Program-made: the position numbers and the translations under genes
In this document: in pieces, positions 9,369-18,990 of the stretch
Position numbering within the stretch: position 1 is the first letter of the stretch
Layout of the letters: every line of letters begins with the position of its first letter
Origin: Algibacter miyuki
GTDB taxonomy: Bacteria; Bacteroidota; Bacteroidia; Flavobacteriales; Flavobacteriaceae
NCBI RefSeq assembly: GCF_030409805.1
Contig: NZ_JAUFQP010000001.1
Coordinates: 186,001-250,000, forward strand
DNA: 64,000 nucleotides
Reading direction: 5' to 3'
The notes under the pieces: generated by a model
Database searches by the model: none
Told to the model about the DNA's origin: nothing
The model's input: only the letters and a program-made list of their open reading frames with translations

Positions 9369-11321
9369 TTGTTGATAATGAATAAATTTATACCTGTTTT
9401 GTTTTTTATGCTTTTTTTCTTTCAGATTTCTAATGCCCAATTTTTGTGGTATGAAAACGAAAGTAATAATGCTCATCTAGAATATTTAGCGGTTTCAAAC
9501 GGAACATTTTCTACAGATGTTAGTAATCCAGACAATACAGGTATTAATACAAAATTTATAGTTTCACGTTTCGAAAGAAATGAAAGCACTAGTGCCAATA
9601 TTTCATTTCAGCTGAAATCACCAATAACAAATATATCCAATTTAACAATCAGCCTAAAGGCTCATATTAGTTTAGCAACGGAAGATTTAAAAAACCCAAA
9701 TACAAGAATAAGAATCTATTTAGGCAATTCAACTGTTAGCAGTGTTATATACATACAAAAACATTTTTCGGTTGGTCAGATATGGCAAGGATTTGAATTT
9801 AATTTTTCTGAATTAGAAATTCCTAATGATGTTATAAATGCTGGTGGATTTGATATATTACGTATAAGTTTTATAAATGCCAACAATCCGGCAGCTGCAG
9901 CAACTTATCATTTAGATAGTATTTATGGAAGCGTAGATCAAACAGGGCATGTTGCCGCTTGGTTATCTGGGTCTTGGGGGGTTACTTTTCCTGTTTTTGG
10001 GGGCGAGCGATTAGACTCTGAGGTCTCGGGAGGTTATAACCTTGTAGGTGGAGCGCAAGAAGTTGTTGATGAATTACCAGCAGCAGGTCATATTATCACA
10101 AACTTATCTTATTTTGCACATTCACATTATTTTACTTTAAGAGGAAATGAGAATGTAGATGTGGCATCGGAAATACATGAAAGCTTGGTGCCAAGTCTAG
10201 CGAATGAAGCCATAATTTTTGATGTCATGGAAAAGTTTAAAAATTCGGGAAAGAAAGTGATTTTGTATATATCGACCAATTATTTAGATCGGGCAGATGA
10301 TGCAGCTCATGCGGCTTGGGTAAACTATTACACAAGCGAATTTGCAGGAGATGAGTACTTAGCTTATAAAGATCTGATTCAAGGATATATATTGCGCATA
10401 AAAGATTATGCCGATGGCTATTGGTTGGATACAACTGCAGAGCTTAATGATGATGGGTATATAGAAGATTTTGTTGAAATGATAAGGCAAGCAGATCCAA
10501 GTGCTGCTGTTTCAGCATCGCCAAATGGTGCTTATTTTACAGAAAACGGGGAAAATATTTTAGTGGATTCGGATGGACTCGATGATGAAGATGAAAGAGA
10601 TTATAAAATAGTTAGTTTTGAAGGTGTTAATTCTTATCAAGACTTCACCAGTGGGCATGTTACACCTTTAGGACAAGGTGCCCCTCCTAATTCTTGGGCT
10701 TATGAAGAATTTACCATACCAGCTATGGTTGCTAATCCTTGGGGGAAATATGGTAGTAAAATAATTTTAAAACACGCTTGGTTTCCGGTTAGAGATAAAT
10801 GGCATGTGTCTTCAGCAAATTTAATGTTTGGCGCCGAAGATGCTTACCGATTTACAAGAACCCTTGTAGATGCAAAAGCCGGAGTCACTTTCGCAACAAC
10901 TATAACTGATAAAGGAAGTGGAAAAGGGTATATGATGGCAGAAGAAATGGCTATCATGAAAATAATTAATGATAGACTTTTATCTGTACCTATGACAGAT
11001 TATCTACCATACGTAAGGCCCGAAGGTGCTTATTTAGTTGGTGAGGAAACCTTATACACGGGGGCTTTTAGCAGTGTGTCAGAGGTTATGTTTTACCCTA
11101 ACCCTGTTGTTGACAAAATAACAATTACTAGAGCAACTACAGATTTAGAATATATAAAAGTCATATCCAATTTAGGGGCTAAAGTAATAGAAAAAGTATG
11201 GTATAGTGGAGCGTTGACAACACAATTAGATTTGTCTACTTTAAAACCCGGAATTTATTTTTTAAACCTTTCTAATGAAAAGAACTTAAGTATCACTCGA
11301 AAAATAATAATATCAAAATAA
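9369..11321 (+). CDS. Secreted GH29-like TIM-barrel glycosidase with N-terminal binding-like module and T9SS domain
   Basis: Signal peptide (ends near SNAQ). Residues ~25-195 form a beta-rich module with the NPD..G.N pattern seen in three other proteins of this block. Residues ~200-560 look like a TIM barrel. LPAAGHIITNLSYFAH is followed by FDVMEKFKNSGKKVILYIS and then YADGYWLDTTAE, where the Asp of W-L-D sits like a GH29 fucosidase nucleophile. The C-terminal ~80 residues are a Por sorting domain (FYPNPVVDKI ... KPGIYFLNLS). The family assignment is tentative; an unclassified glycoside hydrolase is equally possible. The C-terminal half is repeated in the partial gene at 1-612. The alternative start MNKFI at 9378 gives a cleaner signal peptide. 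A broken sulfatase gene follows. Confidence 0.6.
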   Translation: MLIMNKFIPVLFFMLFFFQISNAQFLWYENESNNAHLEYLAVSNGTFSTDVSNPDNTGINTKFIVSRFERNESTSANISFQLKSPITNISNLTISLKAHISLATEDLKNPNTRIRIYLGNSTVSSVIYIQKHFSVGQIWQGFEFNFSELEIPNDVINAGGFDILRISFINANNPAAAATYHLDSIYGSVDQTGHVAAWLSGSWGVTFPVFGGERLDSEVSGGYNLVGGAQEVVDELPAAGHIITNLSYFAHSHYFTLRGNENVDVASEIHESLVPSLANEAIIFDVMEKFKNSGKKVILYISTNYLDRADDAAHAAWVNYYTSEFAGDEYLAYKDLIQGYILRIKDYADGYWLDTTAELNDDGYIEDFVEMIRQADPSAAVSASPNGAYFTENGENILVDSDGLDDEDERDYKIVSFEGVNSYQDFTSGHVTPLGQGAPPNSWAYEEFTIPAMVANPWGKYGSKIILKHAWFPVRDKWHVSSANLMFGAEDAYRFTRTLVDAKAGVTFATTITDKGSGKGYMMAEEMAIMKIINDRLLSVPMTDYLPYVRPEGAYLVGEETLYTGAFSSVSEVMFYPNPVVDKITITRATTDLEYIKVISNLGAKVIEKVWYSGALTTQLDLSTLKPGIYFLNLSNEKNLSITRKIIISK

Positions 11322-11364
11322 TTGTTTAAACTACTCATAATAGTATAAATTAATCAAAAAGTTT

Positions 11365-12082
11365 ATGAAAAAAATAATTCTAACCTTGATTATTTGTTCT
11401 CTTACAGCAAGTAGTTTCGCACAGAAAAAACTTAACATTAGTATAGTGATGTCCGATGATTTAGGTTGGGGGCAAACAAGTTATAATAACCATCCCGTCT
11501 TAAAAAAAACAAACATCGACGCTATGGCCGAAAATGGGATAAGACTAGGACGAGTTAACAACGCTTTACACAGAAACGGCGGTTGATTTTATCAATAAAA
11601 AAGCAAAAGATCCCTTCTTTTTATATGTTCCACACGCTATGGGTCATGTTCCTCTGGGTGTACCTATAAGTTTAGAGGTAAGAGTTAGCAAGGATTGTAT
11701 GGTGATGTTATGATGGAAATTGATTGGTCTGTTGGAGAGATAAGTAATGTATTAGAAAAAAATAAAATTGCAGACAACACCATATTTATTTTTACCACAG
11801 ACAATGGACCTTGGTTAAACTATGGGAAAATACAATTCATATAATACCAAACCAGGAAATGATGGTGTTCATGGAAGAAAACAAAATATGGCTATTGAGC
11901 AACCAGAGCTTTATAATATGTCTAGAGATCCCGGAGAGCAATACAATGTAATCACTTCTGATCCGGAAAAAGTAAAAGAACTTATAGTTGTTTTAGAAAA
12001 ACACCGAAAAGAATTACGAGATTTAAATGTGGGAATCGCAGAAGGAAGTGAAAACAGAAAAGTGGGTGAAATAGAAAAGTAA
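11365..12082 (+). pseudogene. Decayed S1-family sulfatase gene
   Basis: The 5' part encodes a signal peptide (MKKIILTLIICSLTASSFAQ) and the sulfatase N-terminal metal motif VMSDDLGWGQTSY, then stops at 11584-11586. A frameshift just before the stop re-opens homology in another frame (ETAVDFINKKAKDPFFLYVPH). A further shift at about 11700 gives [12 protein letters not shown] and [10 protein letters not shown]. The last part (11822-12082) encodes a sulfatase C-terminus (ELYNMSRDPGEQYN). The formylglycine motif and a large part of the central domain are missing, so at least two frameshifts and two deletions have occurred. It lies between the GH29-like gene and an intact sulfatase whose signal peptide is nearly the same. 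Confidence 0.85.
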
Positions 12083-12261
12083 ATGTCCTATCATGTTGTC
12101 GGATATCAAAATAGCTATTTTATTAATAGCAACAGGAAAAAGCGCTTGAGCATTTACTATTTGCTCAAATTTACTCAAACGGAATGTTTGGTAACGTCAT
12201 TCAGACATCGTTTGGGATTAAATTCTTCTGTTTTTATTAAGTTTTATTAAAAAAAGCGAAA

Positions 12262-12319
12262 AAAGCAAGTAAAAGACAGAAATGAGCACGAGGTATATAG
12301 ATATAAATTGATTAATTTG
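12262..12319 (+). promoter_or_regulatory. Promoter with direct-repeat activator site (site 4 of 5, weakest -7)
   Basis: AAAGCAAGTA at 12262-12271, second half-site TGAGCACGAG at 12283-12292 (21-bp period), and TTAATTTG at 12312-12319, one mismatch from TAnnTTTG. Spacing is 57 bp against 56 at the other four sites. It precedes the sulfatase gene at 12346. Confidence 0.5.
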
Positions 12320-12345
12320 TATGGAAAAATAAATCAAATAAATTC

Positions 12346-13929
12346 ATGAAAAAAATAATTCTATCCTTAATTATTTGCACAATTACCATGGGTAGTTTTG
12401 CACAGAAAAAACCGAATATCATCTTTCTTTTATCTGATGATCAAACTAGTATCGCTACAGGTTGTTATGGAAATGACCAAGTAGTAACGCCCAATATGGA
12501 TATGCTAGCGGAAGAAGGGGTGTTATTTGAAAATCACTATAATACAACGGCTATTTGTATGGCAAGTAGAGCTGTTATTTTAACAGGTATGTACGAATAC
12601 AAAGCAGGCTGCAATTTTGAACATGGCCCTTTAAGAAAAGCGAAATTCGCAAAATCTTATCCCGTTATTCTGCGAGAGCATGGATATTATACTGGTTTTG
12701 CAGGTAAATTTGGAATGGCGGTTTCTGATGCTGATAACAGTACAAGACATAATAGTTGGGATTTGCTTCCTATTGATGCTTTCGACAATTGGGCAGGGGG
12801 CTTAGGGCAAACAAGTTATCAAACAGCAAAAAATAAATACATTTCAAAATATGCTGAAAAATATCCGCATAGTACAAGAGCTTACGCCGCTTGGGCCGAA
12901 GATTTTATTAAAGAAGCTAAAGAAACGGGCAAACCTTTTTCTATGTCTATTAGCTTTAAAGCACCGCATATGCCATTTACTCCAGATCAGTATTTTGATT
13001 ATGTTTATAAAGGAAAAAAATATAAAAAACCAGAAAATTATGGAGCGGAAAATGCAACACATTTAGCGCCTCAAGCAAAGACAGGAAGACAATATAAAGA
13101 GTATAACTTTTGGAGAAATTCAGAAGAAAGTTATCAAGAAACTATTAAAAATTATAACCAATTAATCCATGGTGTAGATTATGCTTTAGGTATGATTCGC
13201 AAAACGTTAGAAGAGCAGGGCGTTGCCGATAATACCATCATTATATTCACAAGTGATAATGGTTATAGCTGCGGTGCGCATAATTTTGGAGGAAAAGTGT
13301 TGCCTTATGAAGAGGCTTCAAAATCACCTTTAATTATTTACGATCCAAGAACTCCTTTCAAAGAAAGAGGGGTTCGTCGTGAAGAAGTTACAGCAAATAT
13401 TGATATGGCGCCAACAATTTTAAACTATGCAGGAATCGAAGCGCCTGCTCATATGGATGGCGAAGATTTACGCGTATTAATAGAAAAACCAAAGAAATTT
13501 AAGCGTAAAACCGTTGCGCTTACAAATTTTTGGGGTAATGATGAAATACAAGCCATGGGCGTGGTTTCTAAAGATTGGAAATATATTTTATGGAATTATG
13601 AAGATGATAAAATGAATACCACAGAAGAACTTTTTCATATCGGAAAAGACCGTTTAGAAATGACCAATAAAGCCACCGATCCTTCAGAAGAGAAGCAACT
13701 TAAAATAATGCGTTCATTATATGATGCACAAGTGGACAAGTTAAAGAAAGAAGCAACCAAGGATAATTTATATCAAAAATATGCTGTTTTATTTGATAGA
13801 AAAGCAACTGCTGAAGATAAGAAGCCTTATTTGATAGGGACTTATGAAGCATCTCAAAACAAAGCGAAAGCCAATGAGAAATCAACTAAAAAAAATAAGA
13901 AAAGCAAAAAGAATAAGAAGAATAACTAG
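12346..13929 (+). CDS. Secreted S1-family sulfatase with lysine-rich tail
   Basis: Sec signal peptide (ends SFAQ, residue 20), metal motif IIFLLSDDQTS, formylglycine motif C-M-A-S-R with Cys71 (Ala instead of Pro is common in S1 subfamilies), FAGKFGMAV, and IFTSDNGYSCGAHNFGGK for the second metal/substrate region. Length is 527 aa. The last ~30 residues are strongly basic (KSTKKNKKSKKNKKNN), as in the small protein at 18991 and the sulfatase at 669. The signal peptide closely resembles that of the preceding pseudogene, suggesting tandem duplication or shared ancestry. Preceded by its own activator-type promoter; the next sulfatase follows after 74 bp. Confidence 0.93.
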   Translation: MKKIILSLIICTITMGSFAQKKPNIIFLLSDDQTSIATGCYGNDQVVTPNMDMLAEEGVLFENHYNTTAICMASRAVILTGMYEYKAGCNFEHGPLRKAKFAKSYPVILREHGYYTGFAGKFGMAVSDADNSTRHNSWDLLPIDAFDNWAGGLGQTSYQTAKNKYISKYAEKYPHSTRAYAAWAEDFIKEAKETGKPFSMSISFKAPHMPFTPDQYFDYVYKGKKYKKPENYGAENATHLAPQAKTGRQYKEYNFWRNSEESYQETIKNYNQLIHGVDYALGMIRKTLEEQGVADNTIIIFTSDNGYSCGAHNFGGKVLPYEEASKSPLIIYDPRTPFKERGVRREEVTANIDMAPTILNYAGIEAPAHMDGEDLRVLIEKPKKFKRKTVALTNFWGNDEIQAMGVVSKDWKYILWNYEDDKMNTTEELFHIGKDRLEMTNKATDPSEEKQLKIMRSLYDAQVDKLKKEATKDNLYQKYAVLFDRKATAEDKKPYLIGTYEASQNKAKANEKSTKKNKKSKKNKKNN

Positions 13930-14003
13930 AAATAATAGATTTCAATAACATGATTTCGACGTTATCAAAACTTAATATTTATAAAAAAAACAATTGAAAC
14001 ATT

Positions 14004-15869
14004 ATGTATAAAATCCCCCTTTTTTCGCTCCTTTTTTATCTTAATTTACCTGCCGCATGTGGCAACAGCGTACCCGTGGAATCGGATAAAGGAAGACCAG
14101 AAAAGCCAAACGTATTGTTGATATTAACAGACGATTTAGGTTGGCAAGACGTAAAATGTTATGACGTAGATCAGCCTTCACCTTTCGAAACACCAAATAT
14201 TGATAAGTTGGCTAAAGATGGTGTCCTGTTTTGGCAAGGGTATTCTCCTGCAACGGTTTGTTCGCCTTCTAGAGGATCTATTTTATCAGGGAAACACCCT
14301 GTGCGTTTAGAAAGAACCAGTGTAAGAGGCGGGCACCCGCCATTACCTTTCAATTATGGATCTTCATTAATAAGTCCTTGGATGCGAGGTGCCTTAGATA
14401 TTTCAGAAGTCACCATTGCGGAGTCGCTTAAAACTAACGGTTATAAAACCGGACATTCAGGGAAATGGCATGTAGGTATTGCTGTAACAGACTATCCTGA
14501 ACCTAAAGATCAAGGATTCGATTTTTCAAAACATGGTTTTGGATCACATAAAAGAATGACGGATCGTACAAAAGGATTCGCAACAACAGACCCGTCAGAT
14601 CCTTTTTATTTAGATGAAGCAGGTTTCCCCTTTGATGATATTACTCAAGATGGTATTGATTTTATGGATGAAAACAAAAAAGACCCGTTTTTTCTTTTTT
14701 ATTGTTCTCGATTAGTACATACACCAATACACACCAGAAGTGAAGCTTTGTTACGTAAATACTACGAGAAATTGGGGATAGAATACCCTAGAGAAAGTGA
14801 TGTTTGGGATGAAGAAGGCCAAAGAAATGCCTATTATGCGGCAATGATTGAAACTATAGATCACTATACAGGTTTATTAATTAAATACCTAGAACAAACT
14901 GAAGATCCTAGATGGCCAGGGCATATGTTAATTGAAAATACCTATATCGTTTTCACTTCGGATAACGGAGGAATGGAAAAGCACACAAAAGAAATTATTA
15001 CAGATAACTATCCGTTAGATAAAGGAAAGATTAATGCGAAAGAAGGTGGTACTCGAGTTCCTTTTATTGTAGCAGGGCCAACAATTTCATCAAACATTGA
15101 ATCTAATGTTATGGTTAACGGACTAGATCTTTATCCTACCATATTAAGTTGGACAGGTACCAAAAAACAAGACAATCAAATATTAGATGGCGCTGATTTA
15201 TCAGTATTATTAGATAACGATCCAACAGATTCAAAATTAGTTTTAGATCCAGAAACAGGAGAACGAAGAAGCAGCATGATGTGGCATTTTCCAAACAGTT
15301 CGATGCAATCAACCTTGCGAATTGATGACTATAAACTAGTCCGCGAATATGTTGCTACGGAAGAAAAAACAGAGTTAGCATTGTATCAATTATATGAAAA
15401 CGGTTCAAAACGTGTCGATATAGAGGAAGCAAAAAACTTAGCTTCTCAAATGCCTGAGAAAGCAAAAGAAATGAATCGTCTGTTGGAAGAAAGACTAGAG
15501 AAATTAAATGCTAGATATCCTTATTTAAATCCAACAAGTAAAGCAGCATTGCCTAACAAAGCTAAAGTGCCTACGGTTGTTACACATGGTGTAGATGGAG
15601 AAAATGTTTGGTTGGAATATAAAAATAATGGTGCTAACGTTGTAAAAGCAGAACTTATTTATACTGAAAACGGTGGTGTTCCAGGTGAAATTTGGTTTCC
15701 TGTTACAATGAACCTTACTAGCGATAAAGTTTCTGTAACACTACCAAAAGGAACAACGCATTATGTATTTAATTTAGTTGATGAAAACAACTATTTAATA
15801 GGATATCCAGATGCGGGTTATCAAAAAACAACGAAAGTATTTGCCACAAAAGCAATTGCTGTTAAATAA
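14004..15869 (+). CDS. S1-family sulfatase with C-terminal beta domain, possible lipoprotein
   Basis: Metal motif LLILTDDLGWQDVK (about 38-51), formylglycine motif C-S-P-S-R with Cys86, SGKWHVGI, and VFTSDNGGMEKH near residue 320. Unlike the shorter sulfatases, it carries a ~110-residue C-terminal extension (from KVPTVVTHG) with KAELIYTENGG and TVTLPKGTTHY-like strands, also present in the sulfatase at 16962. The N-terminus contains LPAAC, a possible but imperfect lipobox with Cys19. It follows the 12346 sulfatase by 74 bp and ends at a hairpin shared with a convergent gene. The two extended sulfatases are clear paralogues and may act on related linkages. Confidence 0.92.
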   Translation: MYKIPLFSLLFYLNLPAACGNSVPVESDKGRPEKPNVLLILTDDLGWQDVKCYDVDQPSPFETPNIDKLAKDGVLFWQGYSPATVCSPSRGSILSGKHPVRLERTSVRGGHPPLPFNYGSSLISPWMRGALDISEVTIAESLKTNGYKTGHSGKWHVGIAVTDYPEPKDQGFDFSKHGFGSHKRMTDRTKGFATTDPSDPFYLDEAGFPFDDITQDGIDFMDENKKDPFFLFYCSRLVHTPIHTRSEALLRKYYEKLGIEYPRESDVWDEEGQRNAYYAAMIETIDHYTGLLIKYLEQTEDPRWPGHMLIENTYIVFTSDNGGMEKHTKEIITDNYPLDKGKINAKEGGTRVPFIVAGPTISSNIESNVMVNGLDLYPTILSWTGTKKQDNQILDGADLSVLLDNDPTDSKLVLDPETGERRSSMMWHFPNSSMQSTLRIDDYKLVREYVATEEKTELALYQLYENGSKRVDIEEAKNLASQMPEKAKEMNRLLEERLEKLNARYPYLNPTSKAALPNKAKVPTVVTHGVDGENVWLEYKNNGANVVKAELIYTENGGVPGEIWFPVTMNLTSDKVSVTLPKGTTHYVFNLVDENNYLIGYPDAGYQKTTKVFATKAIAVK

Positions 15870-15921
15870 TTAATTTTGAATATTATATATTACTTCTTTA
15901 TAAGGTTTATGTAAAGTAAAA

Positions 15922-15954
15922 AAGGTTCTTAGTAATTTACTAAGAACCTTTTTT
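15922..15954. terminator. Bidirectional terminator between convergent genes
   Basis: A 13-bp perfect stem (AAGGTTCTTAGTA, 15922-15934, with its complement at 15938-15950) is flanked by A-rich sequence on the left and T-rich on the right. It can therefore terminate both the sulfatase at 14004 (+) and the gene at 15978 (-). Confidence 0.9.
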
Positions 15955-15977
15955 ACTAAATTAATAATTGTAATACT

Positions 15978-16823
15978 TTATTTTTTTACAAAACGCAAGA
16001 CCTGTGTTGCTCCTGTATATGTTTTGGCATGAAATATATATAATCCTGCAGATAAATTGGAAACATCAAATGTAGTGTTGTCATTATAAGATTTTAAAGC
16101 TTTACCTAAGGAGTTATATATTGTAGCAGATTTAATTTTATTAGAAACTTCTAATGTGTTTTTTACAGGGTTTGATAAGAGTTTTAAACTGTTGTTTTTT
16201 GATTCTGGTGATTCTGAAGATAAGGTTGAATCATACGCTACAGTACTTATAATTGTATCAAAATAATAATTAAGGTCGTTGTCTAAATTTGTAAATCTTT
16301 CACTTTGACCAATTGTTCTAAACTCGCCAGAGGTTACATCTGAAGGAGTTCCGCCCGAAGTGCCTGCACTAAAATCAAACACCAAATTATACCAGCCTGC
16401 TTCGTCCGCTTCATTAAGTTTAACTTGAACATATGTGGATCCTAAATATAATCTTAAACGATTTACACTATCAAAATTATTGAAATAATCATATTCTGGA
16501 AAATAAAAGCGAGCTGTTATTATTAATGAGGAAAAATCATCGGCAGCAATACCTTGGCCTGGAGGAAAATCAAATTTAAGCACTTTGTTTTCAATAACTG
16601 GAGTACTGCTTGCTGGTACTTTCCATAGCGTTACATTTGTAGCATTTACTGTATCTCCAGCATCAGGATTGGTTACTGTTGTAATTGTACAATCTGTACA
16701 ACTCGCCGTACTTGATAGAGTTATGTTAGTAATGGCATTGTCAATATCATACCAAACTTCTTGAGCGAAAATTGCAAATGAAACAAAAAGTAATATTGTT
16801 GTAAAAAGTAATTGTTTTTTCAT
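15978..16823 (-). CDS. Secreted carbohydrate-binding-like protein with T9SS domain
   Basis: Signal peptide (MKKQLLFTT...IFAQ), then one beta-rich module (about 20-200) that matches the C-terminal module of the lipoprotein at 7454: DNAITNITLS, SCTDC, NPDAGD, TNVTLW, RLRLYLG, EAGWYNLVFDF, SGEFR. A short linker leads to a Por sorting domain (LLSNPVKNTLEVS ... GLYIFHA ... VLRFVKK). No catalytic motif is seen, so it is probably an exported glycan-binding protein. The paired Cys-x-x-Cys (TDCT) could hold a disulfide. It is convergent with the 14004 sulfatase. No copy of the direct-repeat promoter was found upstream. Confidence 0.62.
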   Translation of the reverse strand: MKKQLLFTTILLFVSFAIFAQEVWYDIDNAITNITLSSTASCTDCTITTVTNPDAGDTVNATNVTLWKVPASSTPVIENKVLKFDFPPGQGIAADDFSSLIITARFYFPEYDYFNNFDSVNRLRLYLGSTYVQVKLNEADEAGWYNLVFDFSAGTSGGTPSDVTSGEFRTIGQSERFTNLDNDLNYYFDTIISTVAYDSTLSSESPESKNNSLKLLSNPVKNTLEVSNKIKSATIYNSLGKALKSYNDNTTFDVSNLSAGLYIFHAKTYTGATQVLRFVKK

Positions 16824-16961
16824 GAAATACGTATTTTTAGGGTGTAGAGTTACAAGTTATAAAAAATAACTTACAATTACACATTTGTATCTATGAAAAA
16901 ATAGACCATATTTTTTAAAACTCACATTTATAGTAGCTTTTACGGTTTTTATTTAAGCTAA

Positions 16962-18869
16962 TTATTTGTTTTTCAAAGCATACTTCGAATAATTCTCTTT
17001 TTTACTTTTTAGTGTTTTGTTTGTAGGCATTTCAGGATAGCTTACTAAAAAGTTATGCACATCAATTAAGTTGATGATATAATGCGTTGTTCCTTTTGGT
17101 AAAGTAACTGTTATGGTTTGATCTGAGCTTATTTGAGCCTCTGTTTGAAACCATTCTTCATATCGATGACCTCCATTTTTGGTGTAAATCAAGTTGGCTT
17201 TTATCACTTTAGCTCCATTTTCTTGGAATTGAAAAGATACTATATTATTGTTTTTTGAAGTAGAAAGGACTGTTGGTACCGTTTTCTTATTTGGCATGTC
17301 GCTTTTGTAATTCGGGTTGTACGACGGGTAACTGGCCTTCATTTCTGTTAACATGGAAGTAAGCTGAGCATTCATGGCTGAAGTTCTTTTAGGGTCTGTA
17401 ATTGCTAAATTGTTGGCCTCTTCAATGTCTACACGTTTTATGTGTTTTTTGCTGGAATCGTAAAGTTTATAAAGCTCAAATTCAGGAGTTCTCGGGTTGT
17501 TTATGTAATCGTAATTTCTTATAAATTTATAATCGCCAACGCGCAAGGTACTTTGGTATGAGGCATGTGGAAAGTGCCACATCATAGCATTTCTTTCTTT
17601 ACCTGTTTTATCTAGAACTAACTTAGAATCTGTTGGGTCTTTTAATAATAAATCTGATAAATTATCACCATCTAAATGTTTGTTTTTTGGTTTTTCAATA
17701 TCTAATAATGATAGTATGGTTGGGAAAAAATCGAGCCCATTTACAACAACATCAGATTGTATTCCTTTTTTTATTCCAGGACCAGTAATAATTAATGGTA
17801 CTCTGGTTCCGCCTTCTTTAGCGTTTATTTTTCCTTTGTCTAGTGGGTAATTATCGGTTACTATATCTCCATGAGCATTTTCCATACCGCCGTTATCCGA
17901 GGTAAATATTATATAAGTGTTTTCACTTAATTTATGGCCTGGCCAACGTGGATCGTCTGTAGTTTCTAAATAATTAAAAACTTGTCCTACGTAATAATCT
18001 AACATTTCCACCATAGCACAGTAATAAGGATTGTTTTGTCCTTCTACATCCCAATGGTTGGGATCTGTTGGGTATGGAACCCCTAATTTTTCACAATACT
18101 TTTCTAAAAGGGTTTTACTTCTGGTATGAATAGGAGCATGCACTAGAAAGGTAGCATAATACAAGAAAAAAGGATCTTGCTTATTCTCTTTTAAGAAGTT
18201 TAAAGCATCCTGACTGTTTTGGTGATATGGGAAACCGTTTTCGTCCAATCTGTAAGGGTCCGATGCATCCGTAGTAGCGAAATTGGTCAAACGATGCGGT
18301 TTTTGTGGACTTGTTGCACCACGATCAGCAGTAGAAACGTCAAAACCTTGATCTGTTGGTTGCGGATATGCAAAGTGATTAATCGCCATATGCCATTTTC
18401 CGGTGTGTCCGGTGGTGTAGCCTTTTTGTTGTAATACTCTAGCTAAAGTCATTTCGTTTTCTGGCATACGTCCGCTATACCAAGGATCCATAATACGCTG
18501 TGTTTCTTTATTCGCATGTGTTGTTGGAGGCGCACCACCTACAACATGTGTTTTTTGTGCTCTTGCAGGATGAGTTCCGCTCATAATGGCACACCTACTA
18601 GGTGCACAGGTTGGGGCAGGCGAGTAGGCTTGCCAAAACTGAATACCTTTTTTTGCCAAGGCGTCTAGGTTTGGTGTTTCGTAAGGAGAGGGTTCATCTA
18701 TATCATAAACCTTTACATCTTGCCATCCTAAATCGTCAGTAAGTAAAAGGAGAACATTAGGCTCTGGTCTATGGTCGTTTAAATCTTTATAACTAGATGG
18801 GTTTTGAGCATGTATAATAATAGACATACTACATGTTATAATTATGGATAGATGATTTTTAAAATTCAT
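16962..18869 (-). CDS. Secreted S1-family sulfatase with C-terminal beta domain
   Basis: Signal peptide (ends IIHAQ, residue 22), metal motif LLLTDDLGWQDVKVYD, formylglycine motif C-A-P-S-R with Cys88, TGKWHMAI, IFTSDNGGMENAHGD near residue 330. It has the same extended C-terminus as the sulfatase at 14004 (IKANLIYTKNGG, TVTLPKGTTHY), and the two share YSPA before the catalytic Cys and NYPLDKGKINAKEGGTRVP after the second metal motif. Length is 635 aa. A -7-like box (CAAAATTA on the plus strand, 18902-18909) sits upstream, without the 21-bp-period repeat. A terminator separates it from the upstream gene, so it is probably transcribed alone. Confidence 0.93.
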   Translation of the reverse strand: MNFKNHLSIIITCSMSIIIHAQNPSSYKDLNDHRPEPNVLLLLTDDLGWQDVKVYDIDEPSPYETPNLDALAKKGIQFWQAYSPAPTCAPSRCAIMSGTHPARAQKTHVVGGAPPTTHANKETQRIMDPWYSGRMPENEMTLARVLQQKGYTTGHTGKWHMAINHFAYPQPTDQGFDVSTADRGATSPQKPHRLTNFATTDASDPYRLDENGFPYHQNSQDALNFLKENKQDPFFLYYATFLVHAPIHTRSKTLLEKYCEKLGVPYPTDPNHWDVEGQNNPYYCAMVEMLDYYVGQVFNYLETTDDPRWPGHKLSENTYIIFTSDNGGMENAHGDIVTDNYPLDKGKINAKEGGTRVPLIITGPGIKKGIQSDVVVNGLDFFPTILSLLDIEKPKNKHLDGDNLSDLLLKDPTDSKLVLDKTGKERNAMMWHFPHASYQSTLRVGDYKFIRNYDYINNPRTPEFELYKLYDSSKKHIKRVDIEEANNLAITDPKRTSAMNAQLTSMLTEMKASYPSYNPNYKSDMPNKKTVPTVLSTSKNNNIVSFQFQENGAKVIKANLIYTKNGGHRYEEWFQTEAQISSDQTITVTLPKGTTHYIINLIDVHNFLVSYPEMPTNKTLKSKKENYSKYALKNK

Positions 18870-18926
18870 TTTGTTGGATTTTAGCTTTTATCGAACGCGG
18901 TCAAAATTAGTTGTATTATTATGAGC

Positions 18927-18964
18927 AAAAAAAAATGCATTAACATTAATTTGTTAATGCATTT
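18927..18964 (-). terminator. Rho-independent terminator after the Lys-rich small protein gene
   Basis: A 13-bp stem (AAATGCATTAACA at 18933-18945, complement at 18952-18964). Read on the minus strand, it is followed by a run of T (the A run at 18927-18935). Confidence 0.88.
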
Positions 18965-18990
18965 AGCAATAGGTATAATACTATGTTTTG

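Noticed and set aside
12844..13066. ORFs on both strands inside the sulfatase gene, and similar overlaps elsewhere
   Set aside because: They overlap genes with clear motifs and encode low-complexity or unrelated sequence, so they are shadow frames.
12346..13929. C-M-A-S-R (and C-A-A-S-R at 37206) as a sign of inactive sulfatases
   Set aside because: Ala in place of Pro is accepted in the S1 formylglycine motif and all metal motifs are intact.
16824..16961. Direct-repeat activator promoter before the gene at 15978
   Set aside because: No matching -7 box with half-sites at the required spacing was found on the minus strand.
18902..18958. Sixth activator site before the sulfatase at 16962
   Set aside because: The -7 box is good, but the sequence at the right distance is the neighbouring terminator and lacks both half-sites.
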